This document shows, piece after piece, positions 1 to 11,502 of a DNA stretch of 64,000 bases (its first letter is position 1; the number at the start of each line of letters is the position of its first letter). A program made the position numbers and the translations under genes. Under the pieces are notes generated by a model. That model did not search any database and had not been told where the DNA came from. It saw only the letters and a list, made by a program, of their open reading frames with translations. Location of the stretch: the NCBI GenBank assembly GCA_036365145.1, contig JAEOAD010000018.1, positions 8,326,001-8,390,000 on the forward strand, read 5' to 3'. The DNA comes from Orientallactaga sibirica (taxonomy: Eukaryota > Chordata > Mammalia > Rodentia > Dipodidae).

Positions 1-609
1 TGTACACAATCTTTGCCCTAGAGTAGCAATTCTCAGTGTGGTCGGCGATCCCTGGAGCTCTGTCGAAATCAAAAATAATATTCCGCAGTCATATACACGC
101 CTTGTTTGCACCATCACTGTCTCAGAAGTCATCAGTTTTCCTGAGGAAGCCTGGTGAGTGCACATGACGTCATCATTCCAGTAGCTCAGGGAGCTAGTGC
201 TTGCTCCTTTCTGGAGGTCAGAAGGACCACCTCAAGGTATCTGTGTTGTTCTTCTACCTCCTTTGAGACAGGGTCTCTTGCCCCTGGGAAGGACTGCTAG
301 TCTAGCTGGTTTATAAGCTTTGGATTCTCTTGGTTCTTCCTCCCATTGTTATAGGCATGTTCTGGCTTTATATGAGTGCTGGGGAACCAAACTCCCGTCA
401 GTAGGCTTTGCAAGCAAGGCCTTAACCACAGCAATTTTCCCCAACCTCTTACAGTAATTTTTAATAGTATAAAATGGTCCTGTCCAAAACCCTTGAGAAC
501 TACCCTAGATTATCTAGTTCAAGAGCAGAAGTAAATTAAATAGCTGAAAATTATTCTACAGTGAAGTAATTTAATAATACATTATTTATGATAATAATAA
601 TGCCAGCTG
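1..609. other. intergenic, no gene seen
   Basis: No coding or RNA gene is apparent. Around 340-440 there is a decayed minus-strand tRNA-derived SINE remnant, recognisable by its 'ggctttgcaagcaaggccttaacca' type box. The rest is unassigned single-copy-looking sequence. Confidence 0.6.
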
Positions 610-1350
610 GCCTACTTATTTTTTAACTTATTGACAATTTTCAACAATGTACATAATGTATTTTGATCACGGTGCCCCCATTACCTTCTTTTCTCCCCTC
701 CCCATATCCTGAATCCCTTCTTTGTCCCAACCAGTGCCCCTTCTATTTTGATATCTTTTTTTTCTTTTTTTGCCCTTCTCCATTATCCGTGTCGACATGT
801 TGATAGGCCCAATATTGTGCAGGTCTTGTGCAAGCAAGAAACAACAGGCAGTATGAGGTCATGAATGCAATGGAAGACAGCATTCTAAAGCATGCCCCCC
901 ATCCTTCAACTTTCTATCACATCTTCTGTAATGTTTCCTGAGCCTTAGATGATAAGATGATATAAATGTTTCAATTAGCGTTGAGCACTCAACAGTCACT
1001 TATTCTATGCACTTTGATGAGTTTTTAGTCTCCCCAGTAGTCACCACTAGTCTACAATAGAGGCTTCTCTGACCAAAAGTGAGAGCAGCACTAATCAATG
1101 GATATCAGCATAAAACTTCCAAAGGAAAATTTGATGGACACAGCATCTGCATTTAGCCAAACAACAATAATAATTTCCCCCGAGGACCTATGATCTTCTC
1201 AACCATAGACTTTTGACTAGGTTTTAAGTATCAGGCATGAATTCCCTCCTGTGGAGTGATCCTCAAATCTAATCAGAATAGTTGGTTACCCCCATAACAG
1301 GCATGCCACTATTACACCAGTGGCACATCTTGCCTGGCTGCTGGCCTACT
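610..1350 (-). mobile_element. L1 3' UTR fragment
   Basis: The segment reads as the reverse complement of a rodent L1 3' UTR. It has a pyrimidine-rich stretch (complement of the usual L1 3' polypurine tract) near 690-780. After that come the 'gagagcagcactaatc' block near 1081 and the 'ggcatgccactattacaccagtggcacatcttgc' type block near 1300, both typical of Lx/L1 3' UTRs. No ORF2 sequence is attached. Boundaries are approximate. Confidence 0.65.
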
Positions 1351-2079
1351 ATTTTTGTCTCATTGTCAGTTTTGCATACCTTTACTCCTCATAGGAGTGC
1401 TATAAAGAAGGTAAAATTAACTTCATTTTACAAATGAGGAAGCTGAAGACATAATTTGGTGACAGTAGACCTGATAAAAATAGGGCAACTAAAATGGGAA
1501 AGAAGTGCAATATCAAGGAGAAGTACCCTGCTGCACTTACTAAATATGTAGCCTTGAGTCACAGTTTCCCATTTGTACAATAGACTACTCATTAAATGAA
1601 AACTCACAAGTGCCCATTCTTAGCCAATGTAACTATCACCACCTCATTGTCCTTAGATGATTATATGTGCTGAAAGATTCAGGGCTTTCTAGTTGTGTTA
1701 CCTCAAACAAGTTTGAGTTTCAGTCTTCATGAGCAGAAAGGACTAGTGCACAAAATTAGTTCCCAGTACTTTTCCCTGGTATACACCATCAATACTACCA
1801 TGTAACTTTCTACCTCATTGGATTTGTTAAGGAAAATTAGAAGAAACAATATATTTGAAACCACTCTGTAAAGTTCTTTCTAATTCTCACTTTGAGGAAG
1901 TTGCTTCTAATGAAAACAGATGACACTTTCTTGTCTATGGGGGGTTTAAAACATTCCAGAAGCTTATTTTTCCTCTCTCCATTGGTATAAATGGCTATGA
2001 GACCCAACTTGACCAGTAAGAAAAAAGTGTTCTTATGAGACATTTGGAGAAGATGCTCTTCCTTGATTAAAGGGAAATA
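1351..2079. other. intergenic, MIR-like scraps
   Basis: No gene is seen. 'cattttacaaatgaggaagctga' near 1425 and 'cacagtttcccatttgtac' near 1560 resemble old MIR cores in opposite orientations. The open frame at 1837-2124 on the minus strand has no recognisable domain and runs into the neighbouring SINE, so it is not called a gene. Confidence 0.5.
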
Positions 2080-2425
2080 GGGGCTGGAGAGATCACTCAG
2101 CCAGTTAGAGCACTTGCCATACAAGCATGAAGACCCGAGCTGGCATGAATTTGATCCACATTAAAAAAAATTATATATTACCTGAGTCCTGCTGGAGATG
2201 AAGACCAGAGAATCTCTGAACTGACTGACTAAGCAGCAGCTCCAGATTCAGTCAGAGACTGTGTCTCAAGGAAATTATTCAAAAGAGTGATGAAGGAGAA
2301 CACCCAATGTTCCTCTCTAGCCTCCATGCACAAATACACAGGGCATCAACATCTGCATGTGCATGCATTGTCATATACAGACAATACACTACATGCTCAC
2401 ATATGCTAAAAAATAAAAAAGGGAA
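2080..2425 (+). mobile_element. B2/B4-like tRNA-derived SINE, old
   Basis: It starts with 'ggggctggagagatcactcag' and carries a tRNA-like promoter head. A body with 'cctgctggagatgaagaccagagaatctctgaa' and an 'tctctagcctccatgcacaaatacacag' tail follow, as in rodent B4-type composite SINEs. It is more diverged than the DIP-like copies elsewhere. Confidence 0.6.
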
Positions 2426-2823
2426 AGAAGGGAGGAGAGATGTGGAGCAGAGCCCTCTTCTCCTCTCGTTTGCATCAACACTGTCCTAGGAATGCACCCA
2501 AATCCTCATAAATGGTCTTTGTCCGTGCAAGCAATCCTCTGAGAAGTCAATGATCAGAGGATGGCAAGCTGTCTTCTAGATTTCAACCCATATGAAGCCA
2601 CACATGAAACTCGATCCTATAACTTTATTCTTTGCCAAAGTAGTTGTTAGAGCTAGGATGTTTTTATTTGCAAGCAAAGCAATACCTTATTTAAGTGACT
2701 TAGTAGCATTCTTTTCTATAGTAAGGTGCCTCAGATAGCCTGAAAATGTTGTAGCTGTTCCAAATATCATGTTCTCACAAGACAATGTATATTTTATGGA
2801 GAAAATAATAAAATATTATTGAA

Positions 2824-3017
2824 CAAGGAGATGGAGAGAAAGCTTAGTGGTTAAAGGTGCTTGATTGCAAAGCCTACTGGCCTACGTTCAATTCCCCAGC
2901 CACCTACATGAAGGCCAGTGGACCTGGTATTCCATTTCCACTGATAAGAGACCCTAGTGGGTATGTGTGTGCATGCACACAAGTGCACACACATGCAAAT
3001 AAATGAATATTTTTAAA
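2824..3017 (+). mobile_element. tRNA-derived SINE (B2 superfamily)
   Basis: The head reads 'ggagatggagagaaagcttagtggttaaagg', followed by a B-box-like 'gttcaattccccag' and a CA-rich tail ending 'catgcaaataaatgaat'. Diverged copy. Confidence 0.65.
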
Positions 3018-3929
3018 AACTGGAGAGACATCTCATACCTTTGGAACAAAAGGCAGTGTAAATGTCCCAATCCTATCAAATGGTCTATACATTTAGTGCA
3101 ACTCAAATAAGCCTTTTTTGTGGAATTTGAAATGAAGGTTTAAAAAAATAGCCTTAAATATTCCACAAGAAATAATCAAATAGTATGCCCTACCAAAGAT
3201 TAGGACACTGTATAAAGTTATATTAATTAAGATTATACCATAGCACTACTCTAGTGTTAGGCAAATTGGCCTCTATAACACAATTAAAAGCCAAGAAATG
3301 GGATCTCCCATTCATTGCACGTACCATAGAATATGAGAATGTGCCAAAGAGGAAAGGACAGTACATGGGAGCCATATGAGAAAAGACAAATGAATGGATT
3401 CCAATTGAATTAAACTTTCACATATGAAAAGTAAACTTAATTCCCTTAAGACTGTCTTTATCATATAGAGATTAAAAAAAAGAATTTCACAAGTAAGAAC
3501 TCATAGTTAGGTTGGTTCTAGAATGTGGAAAGAAGCTGGAAACAGTCATGGCTCTTACCACCTGCTGCTGCCCACATGGATGCCATTTTTGGAAAAAGAC
3601 AGAAGCACCAAATAATAGAAAAGGAACCTTTTTTTTTACCTCCTTCTACTACTCAGACTTCCTTAGGTGCACCCCCATTAGCAGAAGCTACAAAGACAAA
3701 CTATCCAGGAAACATTCTTATACACAGAGCCATAGTTCCTTCCATTCTAAGTCAGTGTGCAGGTATACATAGAGCTTAAAGACAGTGTCTTTGCTGAGTC
3801 ACAGGGGCCTGGAGAAGGTATGATGATGACTAACCTCAACCTCCTGCTCCTCTCTCACACTCCCTCTTCTTTCTTTTCTCTATCTTTCTCTTTCATACTA
3901 CCTATATTTTTCTTCCTTCTTTTTCGTTG
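3018..3929. other. intergenic, no gene seen
   Basis: AT-rich sequence without a supported gene. 'atgggatctcccattcattgcac' to about 3480 may be old L1 ORF2 material, but I could not fix an orientation. Short open frames at 3512-3942 have no recognisable domains. Confidence 0.45.
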
Positions 3930-4595
3930 GCACTTACTGTAACTCCCAGTACCAGCTGTTGATCAGTGAGACCTACAAGATTTCCCAAAAGAAGACAGAT
4001 TTCTGTCAGAGTACTTGATGACCCACCAAAGTTTAATGTTAAGACCCTACTGCCAAAGACACCATATGCTGTTGGGATGGAACATGGAGTGACCTGGCTG
4101 GAATCAGGAAGAGAGTCAGTCCACAGACAGTTAGCTTGTCTAGTGCCAGAAGGTGCTACATGAGTGTCTGGGGGAAAATGACCAACATCTGTCTAGGCAC
4201 CTTGTGGTCTAAACCACTCAGCAGCAATCAACCTGAAGTGATGCTCACTCAAGTGCAATAGTGGTACACATCCATGGTGGGTTACCAACTGCTCTTGATT
4301 TGGCTAATGGATCCACTGAGTGGAACAGAACCCATACCTGGAACTGGGAAACAAGTCAGAACCCTATCTAAAAAATGAGTTTGCTCTCCAATATCAAGGT
4401 CCCACCAATAGTGGGATACAAGAGGGCCTGCACCTATTTAATTCTCTCTAAAACAATGATAGTTATTCATGTATCTTGCACTGACCCCAAGTGGGGGAGG
4501 GCAGGGAGAAGGCTAACGACAGTACCATCATAGCTGTATATATAGATATATAGATGTATATATAGTTATATAGATAACTACTTTTTAAAAAGACA
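3930..4595 (+). mobile_element. L1 3' UTR fragment, plus-strand copy
   Basis: This is a sense-orientation copy of the 3' UTR that appears reverse-complemented at about 11560-12600. Shared landmarks are 'aactcccagtaccagc', 'gatttcccaaaagaagacaga', 'ggagtgacctggctgg' and the run 'gctaacgacagtaccatcatagc' near the 3' end. A TA-rich stretch (4535-4580) precedes the probable end. Confidence 0.75.
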
Positions 4596-4912
4596 GTGTC
4601 TTTGTAACCAACACAATACCAGTTGTTGAGGGGCACTGCTGGAGAGCACATAGCCCACAGGAATTCATATCTTTCCTGATGGCATAGGTGGAACAATTCT
4701 CTAGTTCTTTGTAAAGATTTGCATACCTGTGGCCAAGCAATTCTACACTAAGTACTGACTCTGGGAAATCTCATGTATAAATATAACCAGAGAAATGTGC
4801 AAGAATTGTCCTAGCTCATTTTCATTAGGAAAATAATACAAAGGTTCTTTTTAGAATAATCACTCAAACATTACCATGTAGCAGAAGGATATTATTTTAT
4901 TAAGTGGCATAT

Positions 4913-5151
4913 GGCATTCATATCTTTTTAAAGTATATTTTATTTATTTATTTAGAGAGAAAGAGACAGAGAGAGAGGAAGAGAGAAAGGGTGCACCAGA
5001 GCCTCCAGCCACTGCAAATGAACTCCAGACACATGTGCCACCTTGTGCATCTGGTGTACACATGTCCTAGGGAATCAAACTGGGGTCCTTTGGCTTTGCA
5101 GGCAAACACCTTAACCATTAAGCCATCTCTCCAGCCTGGCATTCATATCTT
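4913..5151 (-). mobile_element. DIP-like tRNA SINE with target duplication
   Basis: Reverse-complement copy of the tRNA-derived SINE: an (AAAT)n/GA-rich tail at the left, and the head complement 'ttaaccattaagccatctctccagcc' at the right. A direct repeat 'ggcattcatatctt' flanks it exactly (4913-4926 and 5138-5151). This is a clean 14-bp target-site duplication, so the insertion is comparatively recent. Confidence 0.85.
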
Positions 5152-5183
5152 AATTAAATTATTTGCTATCTAAAAAATAATAA

Positions 5184-5391
5184 GGCTGGAGAGATGGCTT
5201 AGCAGTTAAGCGCTTGCCTCTGAAGCCAAAGTACCCCACTTCAAGGTTCAATTCCCCAGTACCCACATAAGCCAGATTGCACAAGGTGGCGCATGTATCT
5301 GGAGTTTGTCTGCAGTGGCTGGAGGTCCTAGTGCACCCATCCTCCCTCTCTCTCTCTCCCTCTCCCTCTTTCTCTCTCTATCTGTTGCAAA

Positions 5392-5430
<39 letters not shown>

Positions 5431-5432
5431 AG
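5184..5432 (+). mobile_element. DIP-like tRNA SINE
   Basis: Full-length copy. It has the head 'ggctggagagatggcttagcagttaag', the B-box-like 'ggttcaattccccag', the body 'gcacaaggtggcgcatgtatctgg' and a pyrimidine (TC)n block. It ends in an (AAAT)n tail of about 40 bp at 5393-5432. Confidence 0.85.
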
Positions 5433-6189
5433 GTAGCTACCAAAATTTTTGAGTTTTAAAAAGACATTAAAACTTCCAAATATATTTTTAAATATTATTA
5501 AACTTTTATATTTAAATTATATGGAATAGGCACTGAAATACACAGTTGTATTCTGTCCATGGTTTAGAAAGATCCATATATATATAAAGAAATGAATAGG
5601 TTACTTAGTAGAAGTGGTACTTCTCAACAATGAGAAAAACATGGGGTGATTTTTAAAATTATATCTGATTTCCTATCCCAGAATCAACACCACATGAAAT
5701 TAAATCATATTTTTAATGAAGCCATAACAAACTAGATAAAAGCAAGGATGAATGTTTAAAACCTGGAATAACAAGGGCTTCATTAAGTATGATTTGAAGC
5801 CCAAGTCACAAAATGAACACTACATAATATTTTAAACTTTCATATGTCCAACAGCACCATTGGGAGAGGCAGTTTAGGATTAACATGGCCCCAAAAGTAA
5901 AGTGAAGCTAAAAGGGGAAAATATCCTTAAGCCTGTAAAGGGGAATACAGGTTTTCCTTATTTCTTTTCCCTAAAAGAGTTCCCATACCCTAGAAACTAG
6001 GTGTAAGGAAGACTTGCAAGGAACCTATATACCTGGTATGAGAACTGAATTGACCAGCTCATCCTCCATTCAGTAAAGTCTTATTAACTACAAGGCAGAA
6101 ACCTTAAATGGTTTTCCCATTTCTGGGGACCCCTCCTGCTTTACAGAAGTTCTGCTCTCTTTCCTTCTCTTAAGCACTATAAAAAAATC
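5433..6189. other. intergenic, no gene seen
   Basis: AT-rich, single-copy-looking sequence with no open frame of interest, no SINE and no recognised regulatory signature. Confidence 0.5.
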
Positions 6190-7060
6190 TTTCAAAATCT
6201 CATCCTCTGTAATCCAGAAACTTCATTCTTCAAATTCATGGGACAAAAATCTATAGGCCAGAGACTCAATGGAAGTTTTGTGTGACCATGATCATCTAGC
6301 ACCCTAACTCTTGAGTTCAATACCCAACCAATTGCCAAGAAATGCACCATTGCTCTCACAACAATCACAATTGCTCTCACAATTCTCTTTGCACTTAGTA
6401 TTTTCAAACTCACCAAAATAGCCCATTTTGATGCCTTGCCATTCTTGGTGGCTTCTGCAGTCCAAAGTACCAAGTCCATGATATTCCTCCAATAAACAAG
6501 TTCCAAAAGACCAAAATCCACATGGACAGATTCATCTCAGTAGCATCCACTTCTCTGGTGCCAAATTTTTGCAGTAGTCTTCCACATTGCTGGGATGAAT
6601 ATCCAACTAGACAGTGTTTATGGGAGGCAGGAATTTATTTCAAGTTTATAGATCCAAGGTAAAGTTCCATCAATGTCAGAGGAAACTGGCTCCCATTCAT
6701 AAATACAAACAGAGAGAAAAACCACCAGCAGCCAGCAACACCAAAAAGCAGCAAGCACAAACCTGTAGCAAGCAGGACCTCCAGAGCTCAAACCTTTCTG
6801 CATAGATTTGGACTGGAATCCAGGTCTTCCTCCAAACACACCTTTGGACTGGACACCAGAATCCACCCCCAATGACACCTCCTCTAGCCAGGCAGCTGGA
6901 GATCAAAGTTACAAGTTTTAATAAAATATATGAGTCTATGAGAAACATACATTCACACTACCACACACCCTAACTCCTGAGTTTAACACCCAACCAGTTG
7001 CTGAGAAATGTTTCATTAATCTCACACCACAAATTCCCAAATCAGGATCACAGAACCTTT
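6190..7060. repeat. unclassified interspersed repeat with internal duplication
   Basis: The block at about 6296-6380 ('caccctaactcttgagttcaatacccaacca...') recurs at about 6966-7030 with around 80% similarity. The middle part (about 6600-6950, 'caagtttatagatccaaggtaaagttccatca') is related to the sequence at 8360-8690. The minus-strand open frame at 6192-6521 lies inside it and has no known domain. The family is not recognised; LTR/MaLR-like or satellite-like origins are both possible. Confidence 0.5.
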
Positions 7061-7265
7061 CAGCAGAAAAATTGCACAATTGGTACCAATCTTTTCACTG
7101 TGGACATGTAGAAAATATAGATATAATATTTCTAAAGTGTTTTTTAAATTACCAAAAAGTTACTGAATTATAAGAGTGAAAATCTATGCAAGGAAGGAAG
7201 GCCAAAGAGCAAAAGCCAGTATTTGGGACCACATTCCCAATTATCTGTACTCATTAAAAAGTTAA

Positions 7266-7347
7266 GTTGGGTTGAGGCCACCCTGAGAATACATAGTGAG
7301 TTCCAGGTCAGCCTGAGATAGAGTGAGACCCTACCTTGAAAAACCAT
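7266..7347 (+). mobile_element. B1-like SINE, 3' part
   Basis: Only the 3' half is present: 'gaggccaccctgagaatacatagtgagttccagg' to 'gaccctaccttgaaaaacc'. The 5' half is missing. Confidence 0.75.
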
Positions 7348-7370
7348 TTAAAAAAAAAGTGAAGTTGGGG

Positions 7371-7512
7371 AGCTGGGTGTGTGGCACACACTTTTAATCC
7401 CAGAATGTGGGAGGCAGAAGTAGGAGGAATGCCTTGAGTTCAAGGCCACCCTAAGACTACATAGTGAATTCCAGGTCAGCCTGGGCTAGAGTAAGACCCT
7501 ACCTCAAAAAGA
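7371..7512 (+). mobile_element. B1-like SINE
   Basis: Near-complete monomer with a Pol III A-box region ('agctgggtgtgtggcacacac'), 'cccagaatgtgggaggcag', the dipodoid body and 'gaccctacctc'. It ends in a short A-rich tail. Confidence 0.85.
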
Positions 7513-7869
7513 AAATGTGAAGTTGGAAGACAGGATAAGTACCACTTTTAACAGCCTCATAAAGCTGGAAGAAAAGAGCATGTTGACATTCAGAGTGCAT
7601 GAAGGAGGATGTATTCTTTGGACTGGGATACTGAAAAGTTAGGAGTAAGGATGGGTAAACCAGAAATATATTGTCTCCAGAGATTCTAAAGCCAATTTAT
7701 TTTTATTTTGTTTTGTTTTGGTTTATTAGGTAGCATATGGAGATTTAAGTATTATCCATTATGGCATTTTCAAATACAATATATTTTAGTTGATTCTTAT
7801 CCCCACATCTTTCTTTCTCTCTCTCTCACTCTCCCTTTTTCACTCTCTCATTCTCTTTCTCTTTCTCTC
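7513..7869. other. intergenic, pyrimidine-rich end
   Basis: No gene is seen. A (TC)n-rich tract at 7809-7868 is low-complexity. Confidence 0.5.
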
Positions 7870-8345
7870 ACCAATTTTTGAGTCATCTCTATTCCTCATT
7901 AAACTAACATAAACTGAGGTTGCAGTCCCAGAAGCAAATCTATAATTTTTCTGAAGGAAGACAATACAACCTTTAAGAAAAATATAGTCATCAGAAGAAC
8001 ACATAGCTGCCTTCCTGACAGGAGAATGAACCACCCCTAGAACAGCATCTAGGGCCCAGGTGAAACCACAGAGGATTTGGTGAGATGAGGAAGAGTGCTG
8101 CTTCCATAGTGAGCCTGAAAACTTGGACCAGGGTAAAGGAGACAGATACTGAGGATACTCAAAATGCACCAAAGCAGAAAGCTTCTGAGAACTCAGCAGC
8201 AAAGCAGACTTAAAGCACTCCCACCAAGGCTTAGGGAATTTTGTGGAAGAAGGGACAGAAAGAATGTAAGAGCCACAGGGTGGGTGGGAATATCCAGAGG
8301 TATTGCCCTCATCCCCACAATGACTGACTGCTACTCTTACATCTC
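7870..8345 (+). mobile_element. L1 3' UTR-like fragment
   Basis: The segment containing 'gaattttgtggaagaagggacagaaagaatgtaagagcc' and 'tgactgctactcttacatctcatga' matches the general layout of the rodent L1 3' UTR. A related copy lies at about 38320-38520. The minus-strand 120-residue frame at 7840-8202 is antisense to this repeat and is not a gene. Confidence 0.55.
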
Positions 8346-8359
8346 ATGATCTATAACTT

Positions 8360-8690
8360 TATGGTGAATACCAGCCATATGGAAATAAAGGGTTAATTTC
8401 AGTTTATAGTTTCAAGGGGAAATTTCATCATGGCATGGCAGGGCAGAGATGAGGCATCACATCTTGGCACAGCAATTGGCAGAAAGCAGCAAGAGCAAGC
8501 TAACTCTGGCAGATGGGGGTTGAGCTATACCACTCTGAAGCATGGCCCCAGTAACACACCTCCTCTAGCAAGTCTCCATCTCCCAAATTGCCACCAGCTG
8601 GAGATCAAGTATGAGGCTCAATCACAAACACATGAGGCAGAGGAGGGCATTTCACATTCAAATCATCACAACATGCAAAACTAGAATCAA
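8360..8690. repeat. second copy of the unclassified repeat
   Basis: Shares 'tttcagtttatagtttcaaggggaaatttcatca', 'agcagcaagagcaag' and 'cacacctcctctagc...ccagctggagatcaa' with 6600-6950. Orientation is the same on this strand. The family is not identified. Confidence 0.5.
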
Positions 8691-8830
8691 TCCAAATGTC
8701 TGCCACCACTTAATCACAAAACAGAATATTATGCAACAATGAAAATGAATAGATTGCTGTTATATATTACAATATGAAAGAATCTCATCAATATAAAACA
8801 TCTTCCATGATTCAATTTATACAAGACTTA
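8691..8830 (+). mobile_element. old L1 fragment (ORF2 3' end)
   Basis: The run 'aatcaatccaaatgtctgcc', then 'cagaatattatgcaacaatgaaaatgaa' and 'acaatatgaaagaatctcatcaa', is the signature of the old mammalian L1 ORF2 C-terminal region. Truncated and frame-broken. Confidence 0.65.
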
Positions 8831-10018
8831 AAATCCACTAGCATTAGTAACACTTATGATTAAAAACAGTCCCTTCCAGGGAGCATATGGGAACTTTCCT
8901 GTGTTATTATTACATGATGCTACTTGGTTGGTTTTGCAATCATCTAAAAGCCTTTGTCTGAAAAGGAAAAAGTTGTGCTGGTACCAGAAGCCCAGGTTGG
9001 ATGTGAGCGGCAACTTCCCAGCTGTCCACAGTTCTGCCTCGTTACTTGGGGCTATGCTTCATTGATTCCTAAAGCATAGCTCCAGACAAAACCAAAAATC
9101 TGTAGAACAGGAGATTTCTCAGATCTCCTCTACAGCTGTGAAAACCAGACATGTCATAACCCACCAGTGAAGCTGATATGTTTAAATAGGTAATAAGTGT
9201 GGAAGTGTTTTGAAAAACAGGAGTTAGGGCATAAATATAAAATGTTATCTAGAGCTGGACTGTGGGGCTGTTGAGGCATGAATTTCCCTGACTATGAAGA
9301 TGAAGTAGAGAGAATTGAATGAGTAGAGACACTCTGCATTTCCAGATTCCACAGGATAGTAGTGTGTACTTCAAGACAAAACATCCTTTACTTTGATCCT
9401 GTCTGAGACCTTGTTTTATATAGACCTCCCCTATGGCATAACTGCCTCATGCTTGGTGGCCTCTAGCTATGTCATCTGGGCTTCCCGTTTTCCATGCTGT
9501 TAAGTTCAATTCTAAAACATTCAGACAAGTGAGATCCTATTATTATCTTAACCTTAGGATGCTGTCATCCAAAAGTCAGTTCATTGGGACACTAGTTCCA
9601 TGAATTGCTTTTAAAATAAAGCTTAAAAAAAAAGAAGAAGAAGCTAGCACTGCCCCACATTTGAAAAGTGACAATTCAGTTGACATTATATTCTGAGAAA
9701 CATGGCAACAAACAACCTCTTTTACCTTTCTAAGCCATGTAACTTAGAAAAACTAGCCTGATGTCACTTGCAAAAAAGGGTTCCTGGGTCAAAAAACTTA
9801 GGACGTTTCCAAGTAATATTTATTAATACATATACAGCTAAAGTAGTAGAACTCATAATTTCAAAAACACTACTTTAAAACTAAAAATTCACAGAAGGAA
9901 ACATATATTAATATATTATGATAAGAGAAGGCAGCTAAGTTGGGGAGGAAGGACAAGGGATGGGGAAAGGAGAAAGAGGGGGATGGAAAACAAAAAAATT
10001 ATTTAAAAATACCATAAT
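8831..10018. other. intergenic, no gene seen
   Basis: No recognisable gene. A purine-rich segment at about 9935-9990 resembles the L1 3' polypurine tract in the plus orientation. The two overlapping open frames near 8830-9060 on opposite strands have no domain support. Confidence 0.45.
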
Positions 10019-10173
10019 GGCCAGGTGTGGTGGCACAAACCTTTAATCCCAGCACTTGGGAAGCAGAGATAGGAGGATCACCATGAGTTCGAGGCCACCC
10101 TGAGACTACATAGTGAATGCCAGGATAGCCTGGGCTAGATTGAGAACTACCTCGAAAAACAAAACAAAACAAA
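10019..10173 (+). mobile_element. B1-like SINE
   Basis: Complete monomer from 'ggccaggtgtggtggcac' to 'ctacctcgaaaaac' with an (AAAAC)n tail. Confidence 0.9.
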
Positions 10174-10741
10174 AATACCATAATGAAACCTGATTATTTG
10201 TATGTTAATGAATAATTTTTTAGAAAATGGAAAAATTCCAGGAAAAGTCTTACAAATATTAAAAATAACTGATTTTTCTTAAATATACTGAAATCCTCAT
10301 TACTGAAAGGTTCATATATTTTGACTCAGAATGTTTAAAGCTTTCTCAGACTCAGACATTGTTAGTAAAATAAATCAGTGTCCTAGGAAAACGAAGGTCC
10401 CTGCAGCAGGAAAAGCAAAGCCTCGACTTGAGTAGATCTGGGTCCCACAGACAGTCGTGCTTCTGAACTTGAGCAATTAGTTTAACTTCTGTGATTTTCC
10501 ACTCCTCATCTTTAAAGAAGATTTTACAGTAACAATATACTTTGTGTAGGGTTCATGTGAAGCATATCAATAGCACATGTACAGTGTATAACACTAAATC
10601 TATGTTACAGTCTCTTCAAAAAGTGTCTGCTAACAATGTCAAGTAAGCACATTAGAGCACATTGGCTATAAAACAGTCACACACCAAGCTATCTAGGGAA
10701 GACAGTGATGCTAATACTTTCAATTTTAAAAACTGCAAAGA
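10174..10741. other. intergenic, MIR-like stretch
   Basis: No gene. About 10445-10600 (the 'cttctgaacttgagcaattagtttaacttctgtga' region) resembles a decayed MIR. Confidence 0.45.
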
Positions 10742-10873
10742 AGCCAGATATGGTGGTTCACACTTATAAACCCAGTACTTGGAGGCTGAAGCAAGAGAAT
10801 TATTGTGACGTCAAGGCCACCCTGCGCTACATAGTAAGTTCTGGGCCAACATGGGCCATAGAGTGATGCTTTA
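10742..10873 (+). mobile_element. B1-like SINE, diverged
   Basis: 'agccagatatggtggttcacactt' through 'aaggccaccctgcgctacatagtaag' to 'catagagtgatgct'. More mutated than its neighbours. Confidence 0.75.
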
Positions 10874-11211
10874 GCTTAGACCATAATAAAATAAAACAAA
10901 ATTTGCAAGGATGCAAAGGAGAGTGTTGTTTCTTACTAAATGTGGACAAAGGTTTGGTATGATAGAAACATTGTCTCCAGGAAATTGAATTGAACTCAGC
11001 CAAAATATTGCATTAACCTTTGTACATACAAAGACATGGATTAATACTTTTAATGTGTGGTGATTCATTTTCAAAAACTGAAGTTTCCCATAGAAGAAAT
11101 TCTACCTCAAAATGGTCACAGGGTAGAAATCTGCCTTAGTTTCCAACCAGCTCCTAAGTGCCAGCATCAACAATCACATGATCCAATTCTTTTTAAAAAA
11201 AAATATTTATT

Positions 11212-11355
11212 GCTGGGTGTAGTGGTGCACACTTTTTATCCCAGCACTCGAGAGGCAGAGGACAGAGGATTACTGTGAGTTTGAGGTCACCCTGAGACTA
11301 CATAGTGAATTACAGGTCAGCGTGAGCTAGAGTGAAACCCTGTCTCGAAAAACCA
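11212..11355 (+). mobile_element. B1-like SINE inserted in a tRNA SINE
   Basis: Complete B1-like monomer ending 'gtctcgaaaaacc'. It sits between 'aaaaaaatatttatt' and the remainder of a minus-strand tRNA-derived SINE (to about 11500), so it probably split that older element. Confidence 0.85.
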
Positions 11356-11502
11356 AAATATATATATTGCATGTATGTGTTGATGAGGGGGGGCACACCA
11401 GGGTCTCTTGCCACTGAATTGCCAAATGAATGCCAATCTGGCTTATATGTGGGTGGCTAGAGAATTGAACCCTGGCTGGCAGGCTTTGCAAGCAAGCACA
11501 TT
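11356..11502 (-). mobile_element. tRNA-derived SINE, truncated
   Basis: Reverse-complement features are 'gggcacaccagggtctcttgccactg', 'gaattgaaccctggctgg' (B-box complement) and 'caggctttgcaagcaagcac'. The head complement ('ctctccagcc') is missing where the L1 poly(T) begins. Confidence 0.65.

Noticed and set aside
7840..8202. 120-codon minus-strand frame
   Set aside because: Antisense to an L1 3' UTR-like repeat and ends in a (TC)n-derived Arg/Lys run.
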